From assembly GCA_947372405.1 (NCBI GenBank), contig CANBTO010000025.1, forward strand, positions 1-19,679: a stretch of 19,679 nt of DNA, read 5' to 3'. Of the stretch, positions 7,547-17,381 are shown piece after piece. Made by a program: the position numbers and the translations under genes. Source of the stretch: Verrucomicrobiaceae bacterium (lineage in GTDB: Bacteria; Verrucomicrobiota; Verrucomicrobiae; Verrucomicrobiales; Akkermansiaceae). Below the pieces are notes generated by a model, which was not told where the DNA came from, searched no databases, and saw nothing but the letters and a program-made list of their open reading frames with translations. How positions within the stretch are numbered: the first letter of the stretch is position 1; each line of letters begins with the position of its first letter.

Positions 7547-9049
7547 TCAGTGTGCGGCGGCGTGTCCAGGACCGGCATTGTCGATGTCGCCCTCTTCACC
7601 ATGAGGACTGCTGGAACCGTGTGACGGCGAAAGAAGCGTCGGGTGTGAACTGCGGCGGCCCAGCCTGAGCCACATCAGCGCGAGGTGGAGGAAGAAGAAG
7701 ATGTTGGAGAACAGGATCAGGCACCAGGCAAAGGTGATCGTCACCGCATAAGGCCTGCCATACTCCGAAGCCACGGTCCACGGCTGCTGCCAATCCTCCT
7801 GCCCGGCGCCTTGAAGCAGACCGCCGAACAGCGCGATCAGCGAGACGAACACCACTCCATACACGGAGAAAAGGAAGTGCATCTTGATCAGTCTGCGGGA
7901 GAGCCACTCGCGCCGCGTCACCCGCGGAACAATGAAGTAAGTGGCTCCGAACATGACCAGCGAGAAGAATCCATACAGCGCGAGAATGTCGAATCCATAA
8001 CCCGCGAGCGAGAACTGGGTCATGGGCAGGGTTGAATCCGGAAGGTTGAGAAAAATCGAAGCCAGTGCCAGGACCAGAAGTCCCACCATGCCTGCGGTGG
8101 TGAAACGCAGCGCTGGACTTGCAGCGAGCTTGTCAGGTGCGGACAGCATCGTCTTGATCGTGTTGACCGCGGCGGCGGCGGCCGGAATGAAGAGCAGCGC
8201 CGAAGCGAAGGCACCCACATAGGGAAGGAAGTATGGCACCGGAGCACCGACGAGTTTCTGCATGCCCGCCCACGGCGCGATGATCGCCAGCGACCAGAAA
8301 CCAAGCTTCGCCAGCGAGTAGCTGTAAACCGGGCGGCCCGTCACCTTCGGAGCGAGGTAGTAGGCCGCGCCAAGCGCGACCGGGGCGAAGAACAGGAACA
8401 ACATGCCGGACTTGAACCAGGCGTTGATCGCCGCACCCATCACCGGATGCCCCGGCATGCAGTGGAGCAGCGTGTTGGCGGTGATGAAGATCCATGGAAA
8501 CCAGATCATCGCCGCGAGAATATACCACTGCGAGATATAAACATGTCCCTCGGGCCGGACGCGGAACTGGATGAAGGACCAGATCAGGATGGCGCAGTAA
8601 CTGACAAACAGCACCGGCCAGGCGCAGGCGGGGAACTCCATCCACGGCATGCCCGTTCCGAACCCTGTTAGAATTCCGATCACCCCGATGGCAACACCAA
8701 GGTTCCAGATGTGGCCGGCGGTCAGGATCGTGCCGACCGCCGTGCACTCCTTGCGGGAAAGGCGGGCCATCAGCCAGATGATCACGGCGAAAGCGGCCTG
8801 CATTCCCCAGCCGTATACCAAGGCGTTGATATGCGCGGGAAAAACCCTGCCGTAAGTGAGCCACTCGCAGCCGCTAAGAAAAGCCGGACTATGAACCTTC
8901 GCGGAAGCGATCACTCCGAGAAAAATCGAAACCGCAAGCCAGGCGGCACCGCTGGTGAGGAAAAACATCACCGGATGGCGCAGCGAGCGATCAATGCCGG
9001 CGCGAAGCAGGGCGTCTTGATCCGTGGTGGTGGAGTTGGCGGGAGACAT
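7547..9049 (-). CDS. CcoN-like membrane protein lacking the O2-reduction site ligands
   Basis: This 500-residue protein has about 12 membrane helices and is clearly homologous to CcoN (cbb3 oxidase subunit I). Examples are GRVFPAHINALVYG (68-80), APKVTGRPVYSYSLAK (233-248), FW..(251-252) and PWAG (259-262). H73 matches the low-spin haem histidine. The catalytic residues are gone: the first CuB His aligns with S214, the HH pair of WAGPHH with Q264-K265, the cross-linked Tyr with A258, and the helix-X HxH pair falls in LAGYGFD (348-354), which has no His. The frame is intact and hydrophobicity preserved, so this is not a decaying gene. A Ser/His/Gly-rich tail (466-500) ends the protein. It cannot be a normal oxidase; a scaffold for c-type subunits between ACIII and aa3 is inferred. 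Confidence 0.9.
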   Translation of the reverse strand: MSPANSTTTDQDALLRAGIDRSLRHPVMFFLTSGAAWLAVSIFLGVIASAKVHSPAFLSGCEWLTYGRVFPAHINALVYGWGMQAAFAVIIWLMARLSRKECTAVGTILTAGHIWNLGVAIGVIGILTGFGTGMPWMEFPACAWPVLFVSYCAILIWSFIQFRVRPEGHVYISQWYILAAMIWFPWIFITANTLLHCMPGHPVMGAAINAWFKSGMLFLFFAPVALGAAYYLAPKVTGRPVYSYSLAKLGFWSLAIIAPWAGMQKLVGAPVPYFLPYVGAFASALLFIPAAAAAVNTIKTMLSAPDKLAASPALRFTTAGMVGLLVLALASIFLNLPDSTLPMTQFSLAGYGFDILALYGFFSLVMFGATYFIVPRVTRREWLSRRLIKMHFLFSVYGVVFVSLIALFGGLLQGAGQEDWQQPWTVASEYGRPYAVTITFAWCLILFSNIFFFLHLALMWLRLGRRSSHPTLLSPSHGSSSPHGEEGDIDNAGPGHAAAH

Positions 9050-9076
9050 CGGCTTTGAAATGGGAAAAATGAGGGA

Positions 9077-9835
9077 TCAGGGTTTGGTGAGATCCTGAAC
9101 GGTGAGTTGAGGCTTGCCAATCTCGCTGCGGAGCGCTGCGACCTGTTCGGGCTTTACGGCGGAGGCCTTGTTGCCAAAACTGTTGCGGACGTAGGTGAGG
9201 ACCGCGGCGATCTGGTCGTCCGTGTTGGCGGCACCAATCGCGGTCATTCCTGCCGCGAAGGCGTATTCCTTGCCGCTCACGGTGATGGGACCCTGGAGCC
9301 CACGGAACTGGATGCGGATCAGGTTGGAAACCGGACCGGCCACCCAGTCGGATCCGGCCAGTGGCGGCGCGATGAGTCCACCTTCGCCGTTCTGGCCGTG
9401 ACAGGCGGAACAAATCAGGAACTGGGCCTTGCCAGCCTCCATCACGGCGGGGTCGATCGGGCCGGCTTCCGCCGGAGTCTTGTCGATGGCGGTGGTGTCC
9501 ACCGGAGGAGCGGAGGCGAGTTTCTCGGCGGTCGGCGATCCGGGAATCACCTGCTCGGGCTTCTCCACCGCCTGGGGTTTCGAAGCGGCGATTTTAGCTG
9601 CCACCACCGGGACGGCCGCGTCGATCGCTTCTTTGGAAAGGTTGGTCGCCTCGGCTTTTTCGACCTTGGCTTTGGTTTCGTAGCGGGTCTTGGCCACCAC
9701 GTCCTCAAGCGTTTCCGGCGCTTCGCGGTTGAAGAACCAGATAAGCGAAAGCAGCAGTGCGAAAATCAGGAATGTGCCGAGGCCCCACCAGAACGTGGCG
9801 AAGCGGATGATCGGATTGTCGCGGGAAGGGTCCAT
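9077..9835 (-). CDS. membrane-anchored monohaem cytochrome c with Ala/Lys/Pro linker
   Basis: This 252-residue protein has one N-terminal helix (about 13-35), a long Ala/Lys/Glu/Pro-rich linker (about 40-125) and a cytochrome c domain of the CBB3/CcoP type. The haem site is C142/C145/H146 (CSACH), with likely axial M197 in FAAGMTAIG. TYVRNSFGN (214-222) is shared with the second cytochrome of the cluster, pointing to duplication or common origin. The flexible linker would let the haem domain swing between partners. It follows actF by 15 nt and precedes the CcoN-like gene by 27 nt. The likely role is accepting electrons from ACIII and passing them toward the CcoO-like protein or CuA; partners are inferred from gene order. 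Confidence 0.9.
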   Translation of the reverse strand: MDPSRDNPIIRFATFWWGLGTFLIFALLLSLIWFFNREAPETLEDVVAKTRYETKAKVEKAEATNLSKEAIDAAVPVVAAKIAASKPQAVEKPEQVIPGSPTAEKLASAPPVDTTAIDKTPAEAGPIDPAVMEAGKAQFLICSACHGQNGEGGLIAPPLAGSDWVAGPVSNLIRIQFRGLQGPITVSGKEYAFAAGMTAIGAANTDDQIAAVLTYVRNSFGNKASAVKPEQVAALRSEIGKPQLTVQDLTKP

Positions 9836-9850
9836 TGTCAGAAAGGAGAA

Positions 9851-11161
9851 TCAGTTGGAAATGTTGGCGGACTCGAGGATGCGCGGGTCGCGGTTCGGAT
9901 AGAGCGAGTGCTGGCTGGTGGCGCGCAGCAGGAAGAAGATGAAGGCCGCGCCGATGGTGACGAAGGCGAAGATGTCACCCCAGAAGGCTCCGGCAATGGA
10001 GACCTGGATGTCACCGAAGACTTCCGGCTTGATGTTGCCCAACGAGATGCCGCGCTCGGGAATGACGATCAGGTAGTGATCCAGCACGTGCATGCAGAGC
10101 GTGTAAGCCGCCACGATCGAGAGCAGCTTCGGGTTCTTCTTCAGCCATGCCTGTAGCAGGACCACGAAGGGCACGACGAAGTGGCCGAAGAGCAGGAAAT
10201 ACATCGCCGTGTTCCAGTTGCCGGTATTGCGGATCAGGAAGTAGGAGGTTTCCTCGGTGATGCCTGCATACCAGATGAGGAAGAACTGGGAGAACGTGAC
10301 GTAGGCCCAGAAGGTGGTGAAGGCGAACATCAGCTTGCCCATGACGTGGAAATGCTCGCCGGTGGTGACGTGCTTCAGATGGCCCTGGCTCTTCAGCCAG
10401 GTGCAGAGAATGACGATCACCGCCATCGAATTGAGCGCGGATCCGGAAAACAGATAGACACCCCACATGGTGGAAAACCACTTGTAGTCGAGTCCGAGAA
10501 GGAAATCGAAACCGGTGAAGGTGATGGTGAGGGCGAAAACGATCAGCGCGTAAGTGGAATGGAAACGGGCCTTAAGAAGGCGGGCGGTGCCGGGCTTCGG
10601 ATCGGTGTCCTGGGCGGTCGAGAGTTTCCGTTGACCGTAAATCACCAGACTGAGGGCAAGACCCCAGCAAATCACCCGGCCATACCAGAACCCGATGTTC
10701 ATGAACCAGTATTTGTTGAGCAGCAGGTGGTTCACATGATGGAGGTGCTCTTTGACATCTCCTGGTGCTTCACGGTGGATGTTCATCCATTCGTAGAGAT
10801 ATTGCTGGACCTGCGGGCAGAGCAGCGGAAGCCCGAACAGGAACATCCACGGGTAGGTGGAACCGAGATTTTCGAAAGTCCGGCGGACGGACGTGCCCCA
10901 GCTCGAGTTGGAGACGTTGTGGAGCAGGGTCCAGAAACAGCCGCCGATCGAGAGCGTCAGGTAGAAGTAGAACGCGAAGAGCCACGAATAGGAATAGCAG
11001 CCGCGGATTTTCTCAGGTGCGAAAAACAGGAGATACAGGCTGATGACGGTGCCGAGAACGGCCACGCCCATGGCGATGCTTTTCACCTTGGCGACCTTTG
11101 AGGCATCAAGGTGATCGCCGTTGATGGCGATGTCTGCGGAAGTGACGTGGTGGTGAGCCAT
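9851..11161 (-). CDS. actF: alternative complex III subunit ActF (membrane subunit, NrfD-like)
   Basis: This 436-residue membrane protein has about ten predicted helices. It matches ActF, the second large membrane subunit of ACIII, annotated elsewhere as quinol:cytochrome c oxidoreductase quinone-binding subunit 2. Visible are a polar N-terminus, YSWLFAFYFYLTLSIGGCFW (56-75), a His-rich loop KEHLHHVNHLLLNKYW, and late helices with LCMHVLDHYLIV. The frame is open 84 codons upstream across actE, but that part is Arg/His-rich non-membrane sequence in another frame of actE. The start at MAHHHVTS, 11 nt after the actE stop, is clearly right. ActF packs with ActC and may take part in proton transfer; it binds no haem. 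Confidence 0.95.
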   Translation of the reverse strand: MAHHHVTSADIAINGDHLDASKVAKVKSIAMGVAVLGTVISLYLLFFAPEKIRGCYSYSWLFAFYFYLTLSIGGCFWTLLHNVSNSSWGTSVRRTFENLGSTYPWMFLFGLPLLCPQVQQYLYEWMNIHREAPGDVKEHLHHVNHLLLNKYWFMNIGFWYGRVICWGLALSLVIYGQRKLSTAQDTDPKPGTARLLKARFHSTYALIVFALTITFTGFDFLLGLDYKWFSTMWGVYLFSGSALNSMAVIVILCTWLKSQGHLKHVTTGEHFHVMGKLMFAFTTFWAYVTFSQFFLIWYAGITEETSYFLIRNTGNWNTAMYFLLFGHFVVPFVVLLQAWLKKNPKLLSIVAAYTLCMHVLDHYLIVIPERGISLGNIKPEVFGDIQVSIAGAFWGDIFAFVTIGAAFIFFLLRATSQHSLYPNRDPRILESANISN

Positions 11162-11172
11162 TTCGATGGGAA

Positions 11173-11814
11173 TTATTTGGAAGATGCTTTGGCGGTCTGC
11201 AGCGTGCGGACGTAAGAAACGATCGCCCAACGATCCCTGACGGGAATGTTGTAGCCGTATCCGCTCATCAGACCCTTGCCGTTGGTGATGGTGTTGAAAA
11301 TGCGCCCGTCCGGATAGGCCTCGCCTTGGAAGGCAGGCAGTTGAAGGTTTGCGATGCCCGGCACGCCATACTGGCTGGTCATGCCCTGGCCGTCCGCGGA
11401 CGCACCGTGACAAACGGCGCAGTAGATGCCGAAGCGTTCCCTGCCGCGGCGGATCAGCTCGGCGGCGCTGTCGGCGTTCAGCTTGAGTTCCTCAGGCATG
11501 CCGGAGCCGAAGTAATCACCGACTCGGCCGGTGTAGTAATAACCCGTCAGGCCGCCGAACTCATATTCGGGGATGCAACCGATGACCTGTTCGCCTTCAG
11601 GATTGAATCCGCGCGGCTGCGTCTGGGTGACTGGCAGCCTCGCGCCATGGCCGTCCGCGAAAAACGGATCCGGCTTCTGGGCCTTCAGCTTGTCCTGCTC
11701 CTTCATGTCCGGAAAAATCCGCACGGGAGGCTTGGAGAACTTCTGGCCGCGGACACCGAAGATGCCGACGACAAGCAACGCTATGAGCGCGTAAGCGAGG
11801 AAGAAGTAACGCAT
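11173..11814 (-). CDS. actE: alternative complex III subunit ActE (monohaem cytochrome c)
   Basis: This is the 213-residue monohaem cytochrome c subunit of ACIII. An N-terminal hydrophobic segment (about 3-20) is followed by a region with a GCIPEYEF stretch, then the haem domain with C132/C135/H136 (CAVCH). Axial M183 is in GKGLMSGYG, followed by VRDRWAIVSYVRTLQ, the ending typical of ActE. There is no cysteine lipobox at the end of the hydrophobic segment, so anchoring is probably by the uncleaved helix rather than lipidation. In ACIII this haem domain lies at the outer face near ActA and can hand electrons to a cytochrome c or directly to an oxidase. It follows actD by 48 nt. Confidence 0.95.
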   Translation of the reverse strand: MRYFFLAYALIALLVVGIFGVRGQKFSKPPVRIFPDMKEQDKLKAQKPDPFFADGHGARLPVTQTQPRGFNPEGEQVIGCIPEYEFGGLTGYYYTGRVGDYFGSGMPEELKLNADSAAELIRRGRERFGIYCAVCHGASADGQGMTSQYGVPGIANLQLPAFQGEAYPDGRIFNTITNGKGLMSGYGYNIPVRDRWAIVSYVRTLQTAKASSK

Positions 11815-11826
11815 CTGGAATTAGAG

Positions 11827-11850
11827 ATTTGAAATTTGGAATTTGAAATT
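11827..11850 (-). repeat. short AT-rich direct repeat between actD and actE
   Basis: Within the 48-nt gap the 10-mer ATTTGAAATT occurs twice (11827-11836 and 11841-11850) with a 14-nt period. The surroundings are almost all A, T and G. The stretch stands out against the GC-rich genes. No strong hairpin is seen. Function unknown; it may be leftover of a spreading intergenic repeat. Confidence 0.6.
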
Positions 11851-11862
11851 CGAGAGCATGTT

Positions 11863-12417
11863 TCAGTCCTCCTCCTCGACGAGTTCGATGTTGTCTCCGC
11901 CGATCTCGGCGAGCAGCTCGCGGGTTTTGTTAGGTCCGAACTTGGGATCGCGCGCCTCGATGGCGATGAAGAAGCCGTCGTCCGTGGCGCGGTGAAACTG
12001 CTTGCTGGCAAAGAGCGGGTGGTTCAGGCGCGGAAGCTGGATCAGGGCGAGCAGGCCGAAGAGCACGGTGAAGCCGGAAAACAGGATCGTTAGCTCGAAC
12101 ATGATCGGAAAAAACGCCGGCACGGTGAAGACGTTCGCGGGTTTCGCCTGCACCACCGTCGGATAGATCACCACCTGCGTCGTGTAGGCGAGAGCGAAGG
12201 CGGTGCAGGTTCCGGTGATTCCTCCGAAGAAGACGAACCAGGGCAGGATCGAGCGCTTCATGCCCATCGCATCGTCCAGGCCGTGGATCGGATAGGGCGA
12301 ATAACAGTCCCATTTCCTGAAGCCCGCGTCGCGGACCTTCTCCGCGGCCTTGTAGAGGGCGGAGGCGCTCTTGAACTCGGCAAGGTAGCCGTAAACGCGT
12401 TTGCGGGTGGTGCTCAC
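11863..12417 (-). CDS. actD: alternative complex III subunit ActD (DUF3341)
   Basis: This 184-residue protein matches ActD, a small ACIII subunit of the DUF3341 family. The N-terminal cytoplasmic part (1-57) has KRVYGYLAEFKSASALYKAA and the ending YSPYPIHGLDDAMG. Two membrane helices (about 58-83 and 100-127) follow, then a cytoplasmic tail with HPLFASKQFHRATDDGFF and an acidic end. It carries no cofactor and helps hold the membrane part together. The start is a GTG at 12417: the first residues MSTTRKRVYG match where family members begin, and no ATG nearby fits. It lies 31 nt after actC. Confidence 0.94.
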   Translation of the reverse strand: MSTTRKRVYGYLAEFKSASALYKAAEKVRDAGFRKWDCYSPYPIHGLDDAMGMKRSILPWFVFFGGITGTCTAFALAYTTQVVIYPTVVQAKPANVFTVPAFFPIMFELTILFSGFTVLFGLLALIQLPRLNHPLFASKQFHRATDDGFFIAIEARDPKFGPNKTRELLAEIGGDNIELVEEED

Positions 12418-12448
12418 GATGGAGTGGTTATTTGTTATGAGTTGAAAG

Positions 12449-13924
<1,476 letters not shown>

Positions 13925-13960
13925 GGTGGATGGAAATGCGGAATGTTAGGTAATGACGGA

Positions 13961-16900
13961 TCAGACCATGTGGATGGTGGCCTTGCCGACGAACTTTGCG
14001 TCCGGCATGTTTTCGTTCGGGTTCTTCACCCGGGCCAGATAACTTGTCCGCGGGCGGGTGCCGATGTAGTTGAGGAGATCGTAGTTGCGCTCGATCGCCT
14101 TGCTGCGGCCGACAGCGCCCTTCTCCTTGTCGAGAAGATTGCCGAAGGTGATGGCACCGGCGGGGCAGGCTTCCTGACAGGCGGTTTTCACCGAGTCCAC
14201 CGGGATGCGGAGAGTGTGGATGTTCACTTCCATCTCGGTGGATGGCTTGCCGGCAGCCAGTGCTTCCTGCTTCTGGCCGCGCTTCTGACGGATGACGGAA
14301 TCCTTGAGGCGCTGCACGCAGTAGGTGCATTTCTCCATCACACCGCGCATGCGGACGGTGACGTTAGGGTTCTTCTGAAGATGGTCCGCGTCTCCGACGG
14401 TCTTCTCGCCGAATGGTCCTTTGTAAAGGTTGTGAGCGATGAGCGGGTTGCGCTTGTTGTAGTCGAAATAGTTGAAACGCCGGGCCTTGTACGGGCAGTT
14501 GTTGGCACAGTAACGTGTTCCGATGCAGCGGTTGTAGGCCATCGCGTTGAGGCCGTCCTCGGTGTGGACCGTGGCGTTCACCGGACAAACCGTTTCGCAT
14601 GGGGCGGATTCGCACTGGACGCAGGCCACCGGCTGCGGGACGAGAGCGGGATTGTCCGCATCAAAGGTGTTGTCCTTCTGGGCGGCGAAGTAGCGGTCCA
14701 TGCGGATCCAGTGCATTTCACGGCCTCTGGCGACCTGTTCCTTGCCGACGATGGGAATGTTGTTCTCGGACTGGCAGGCCACCAGGCAGGCGGTGCAGCC
14801 CATGCAGGCCGAGAGGTCGATCGACATGCCCCACTGGTGAATCTCGTCGTTGATCAGCGGCTGCGCCTTGCCATCCTTGCCGGGGTGGAAGGTGGCCGAA
14901 CTCTTCGGCTCATAGAGATAGACGTTCGGTGGCGCGTGGGCGTCGTTGCCCTGTTTCTTGACGTTGGCGAGCTGCTCCTTGAAACCACCTTTTTCGTCTT
15001 CCGAGTCGATGGTGGAAACCTCGCGTGCGAGCGCACGGCCATACATCGCGCTGTGCTCCTGTGTGAGGGCCATCGAATAGCGCTTGCCTGTTAGAGAGAC
15101 CTTGGCACCGGTGGCGAAATAGGAAGTGGCGGACGTGCGGAGCGGATAGGCGTTGAAGCCGCGGTTCACGCCGACAAGTCCGACGTGCGTCTGGTTGGCG
15201 GGAGTCCGCTTGAGTTCGTCGTCCTTGTCGAAGGCCTGGCCGTATCCCAGCGGGATGATGACGGTGTTTTCCGCCTGGCCAAATGAAACCAGCACCGGAA
15301 TTTCGAGCGACTGGCCGTTGACCTGCACTTGAATCAGCGGCGACTTGCGGTTTTCGCCTTCGTCATCGGGAGATCTTGACCCCGTCGGCGTCTCGAGGGC
15401 GATGACCTCGTCGTAAATCCCAAGTTCCTTGGCGGTCTTCGGCGCGATGAGCGCGGCGTTGTCCCAGGTGAGTTTCGAAATCGGATCGGGCGCTTCCTGC
15501 AGCCAGGCGTTGTCGATCCAGCGGCCATCATACACCGATGCATCCGTCGCGAACACCACCTGCAGCGCGTCCTTGGTCGGTTCGCCGGCCTTCGCGACCT
15601 CGATGTTCGCCGCAGCGATGTCGGCCTCGGCGGATGGTGCCGGTGCAGGTGTGATCGCGGGATAGGAACAACCGGCGAGAAAACCGTCGCGCAGCAGTTT
15701 TTTCCATGGGGCGTCCCCTTCCCCGCCGATGGCTGCGAAGGTCTTGCGCACCGCATCATAGGAAGGCGAGGCAGCACCCTTTTCACCCTCTCCGTTGAGG
15801 AGCTTGCCCTTTTCTGAAAGCAGCGCGAGCAACAACTCCAGCTCGGAAACGCAGTCCTGATAGAGCGGCAGGATCATCGGTTGCACCACAGTGTAAGTGC
15901 CGTTGGCGCTGCGTGCGTCCGACCACGATTCCAGATAATGTGCCGCCGGAACATGCCAGGTGGCGGCGTGGGCCGTGGCGTCCGCGCGATCGCTCAGATG
16001 CACGCTGGCTTTCAGCTTGGCGAAAGACTCCGCGAACTTCATGTCGGCCGGCGCGTCGAACACCGGATTCGCTGGAGTCAGCATGAACAAGGTTTCCACC
16101 GTTCCGGACTCGATGTCGGCCTTGAGAGTCGCGAGTGTGCCGAGGCCCTTGGTTTCGGTCTGAAGCGTGGCGAGCGGCTTGCCTTCGCCGATGTTGCCGA
16201 GCGCCATGTTGATCGCCAGCGCAAGGTGATGGACGGCGGCGGGCTGACGCGAACCGACCAGCACGGCGGATTTTCCGGCATTCTTCTTGAGGTCCGCCAC
16301 GAAGGGCTTGATCCACTCAAGCTGCTTCTTGTCCGTGACGGCGTTCACACCCTTGGCGAGTTCGACGCCGAGTTCACGAGCGATCTGTCCTGCAACCTGG
16401 AACACCTGGCTGGGAGCCACCCGCAGACGGTGGTCCGCCATTCCACCCGTTAGAGAGAACGCGGATTCCACGGCGTAGAGGCGGTTCATGCCTGCGGCGT
16501 CCGGTTTTTTGTCGTAAGCCTTGCCCTCCGGCTTGCGGCGGTCGAAGAACGGAGTCACCGGGCCTTGCTGGTCGGTGCCGGCGAAATCGCAGTCCAGAGC
16601 GAGAACCACGTTGGCCTTGGAAAAATCCGCCACCTGCTTGTTGCCGTCGCCGAGCGCCTTGGAGGCTTCTCCGGTGAGCGCTTCATACTGATAGAAACTC
16701 ACGTAGGTGTATTTCGTGGAGAACTCCTTCATCAGGCGGGCGCGGGTCGGACTGTCATCGGCACCGAACAGGAAACCGATTTTCGCGAGTTTGTCCGTGG
16801 CGACCGAGGCGATGAAGGCGTCGAGATCCGCGCGTTTCACGGGTTTGCCGGACTTGAGGATCTGCCGTGAACGGGAGGTGGAATAGAGGTCCAGCACCGA

Positions 16901-17338
16901 GGCTTGGGCGAAGGCATCCGTGCCGCTGGCGTCCGGATGAAGATGGTTGGGACCGAGTTTGGTGGGGCGGCCTTCGAAGGTGGTCACCACCAGCGGAGTC
17001 GCTCCGTTAGAACGCGGCATCGAGGAGGCGTAGTAGGTCGCCTTGCCGGGAATCACCCACTCGGGAGCCTTGGTGTAGGGAACGATGTAGGATTCCGGAC
17101 GGCGGCAGGCCACCATGCCGAATCCCGCGAGCGCGGTCGATGCTCCCATCAGTTTCAGGAACGAGCGGCGGGATGTCTCAAGCTCGCCTTCACTGGTGAT
17201 TTCGGCACTGCCTTGAGGAAATTCACGGTCAAGCCACTCGCGGAATGCCGGGGTGTCCTCCAACTGGCCCGCACTGCGCCAGGCGACGGTGGTTTCGCCG
17301 GCGGGAACTTCGGGGTGGTGCCAAATGCGCTTGCTCAT
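13961..17338 (-). CDS. actB: alternative complex III subunit ActB (TAT-variant molybdopterin-oxidoreductase-like Fe-S protein)
   Basis: This 1125-residue protein is the large outer subunit of ACIII. After about 55 residues comes a twin-arginine motif, SRRSFLK (56-62), and a hydrophobic stretch ending at C78 (GFGMVAC), a possible lipidation site. The middle is a molybdopterin-oxidoreductase fold that in known ACIII holds no molybdenum. The C-terminal ferredoxin-like part (about 830-1090) has fifteen cluster cysteines: CMGCTACLVAC, CVQCESAPCETVC, CIGTRYCANNC, KCTYC and ACQEAC. The second cysteine of the third motif is Thr, which fits the known three [4Fe-4S] plus one [3Fe-4S] set. It passes electrons from the ActC quinol site to the ActA haems and follows actA by 43 nt. 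Confidence 0.97.
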   Translation of the reverse strand: MSKRIWHHPEVPAGETTVAWRSAGQLEDTPAFREWLDREFPQGSAEITSEGELETSRRSFLKLMGASTALAGFGMVACRRPESYIVPYTKAPEWVIPGKATYYASSMPRSNGATPLVVTTFEGRPTKLGPNHLHPDASGTDAFAQASVLDLYSTSRSRQILKSGKPVKRADLDAFIASVATDKLAKIGFLFGADDSPTRARLMKEFSTKYTYVSFYQYEALTGEASKALGDGNKQVADFSKANVVLALDCDFAGTDQQGPVTPFFDRRKPEGKAYDKKPDAAGMNRLYAVESAFSLTGGMADHRLRVAPSQVFQVAGQIARELGVELAKGVNAVTDKKQLEWIKPFVADLKKNAGKSAVLVGSRQPAAVHHLALAINMALGNIGEGKPLATLQTETKGLGTLATLKADIESGTVETLFMLTPANPVFDAPADMKFAESFAKLKASVHLSDRADATAHAATWHVPAAHYLESWSDARSANGTYTVVQPMILPLYQDCVSELELLLALLSEKGKLLNGEGEKGAASPSYDAVRKTFAAIGGEGDAPWKKLLRDGFLAGCSYPAITPAPAPSAEADIAAANIEVAKAGEPTKDALQVVFATDASVYDGRWIDNAWLQEAPDPISKLTWDNAALIAPKTAKELGIYDEVIALETPTGSRSPDDEGENRKSPLIQVQVNGQSLEIPVLVSFGQAENTVIIPLGYGQAFDKDDELKRTPANQTHVGLVGVNRGFNAYPLRTSATSYFATGAKVSLTGKRYSMALTQEHSAMYGRALAREVSTIDSEDEKGGFKEQLANVKKQGNDAHAPPNVYLYEPKSSATFHPGKDGKAQPLINDEIHQWGMSIDLSACMGCTACLVACQSENNIPIVGKEQVARGREMHWIRMDRYFAAQKDNTFDADNPALVPQPVACVQCESAPCETVCPVNATVHTEDGLNAMAYNRCIGTRYCANNCPYKARRFNYFDYNKRNPLIAHNLYKGPFGEKTVGDADHLQKNPNVTVRMRGVMEKCTYCVQRLKDSVIRQKRGQKQEALAAGKPSTEMEVNIHTLRIPVDSVKTACQEACPAGAITFGNLLDKEKGAVGRSKAIERNYDLLNYIGTRPRTSYLARVKNPNENMPDAKFVGKATIHMV

Positions 17339-17381
17339 GTTCGACTGCGGAAATTTTGAGAATTGGAAAAACGAAAGGGAA

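Noticed and set aside
7547..9049. ccoN-like gene as a pseudogene
   Set aside because: The 500-codon frame is uninterrupted, membrane segments and CcoN motifs outside the ligand sites are well kept, and neighbours are intact.
11162..11413. 84-codon upstream extension of actF
   Set aside because: It overlaps actE in another frame and reads as Arg/His-rich sequence; ActF homology begins at MAHHHVTS.
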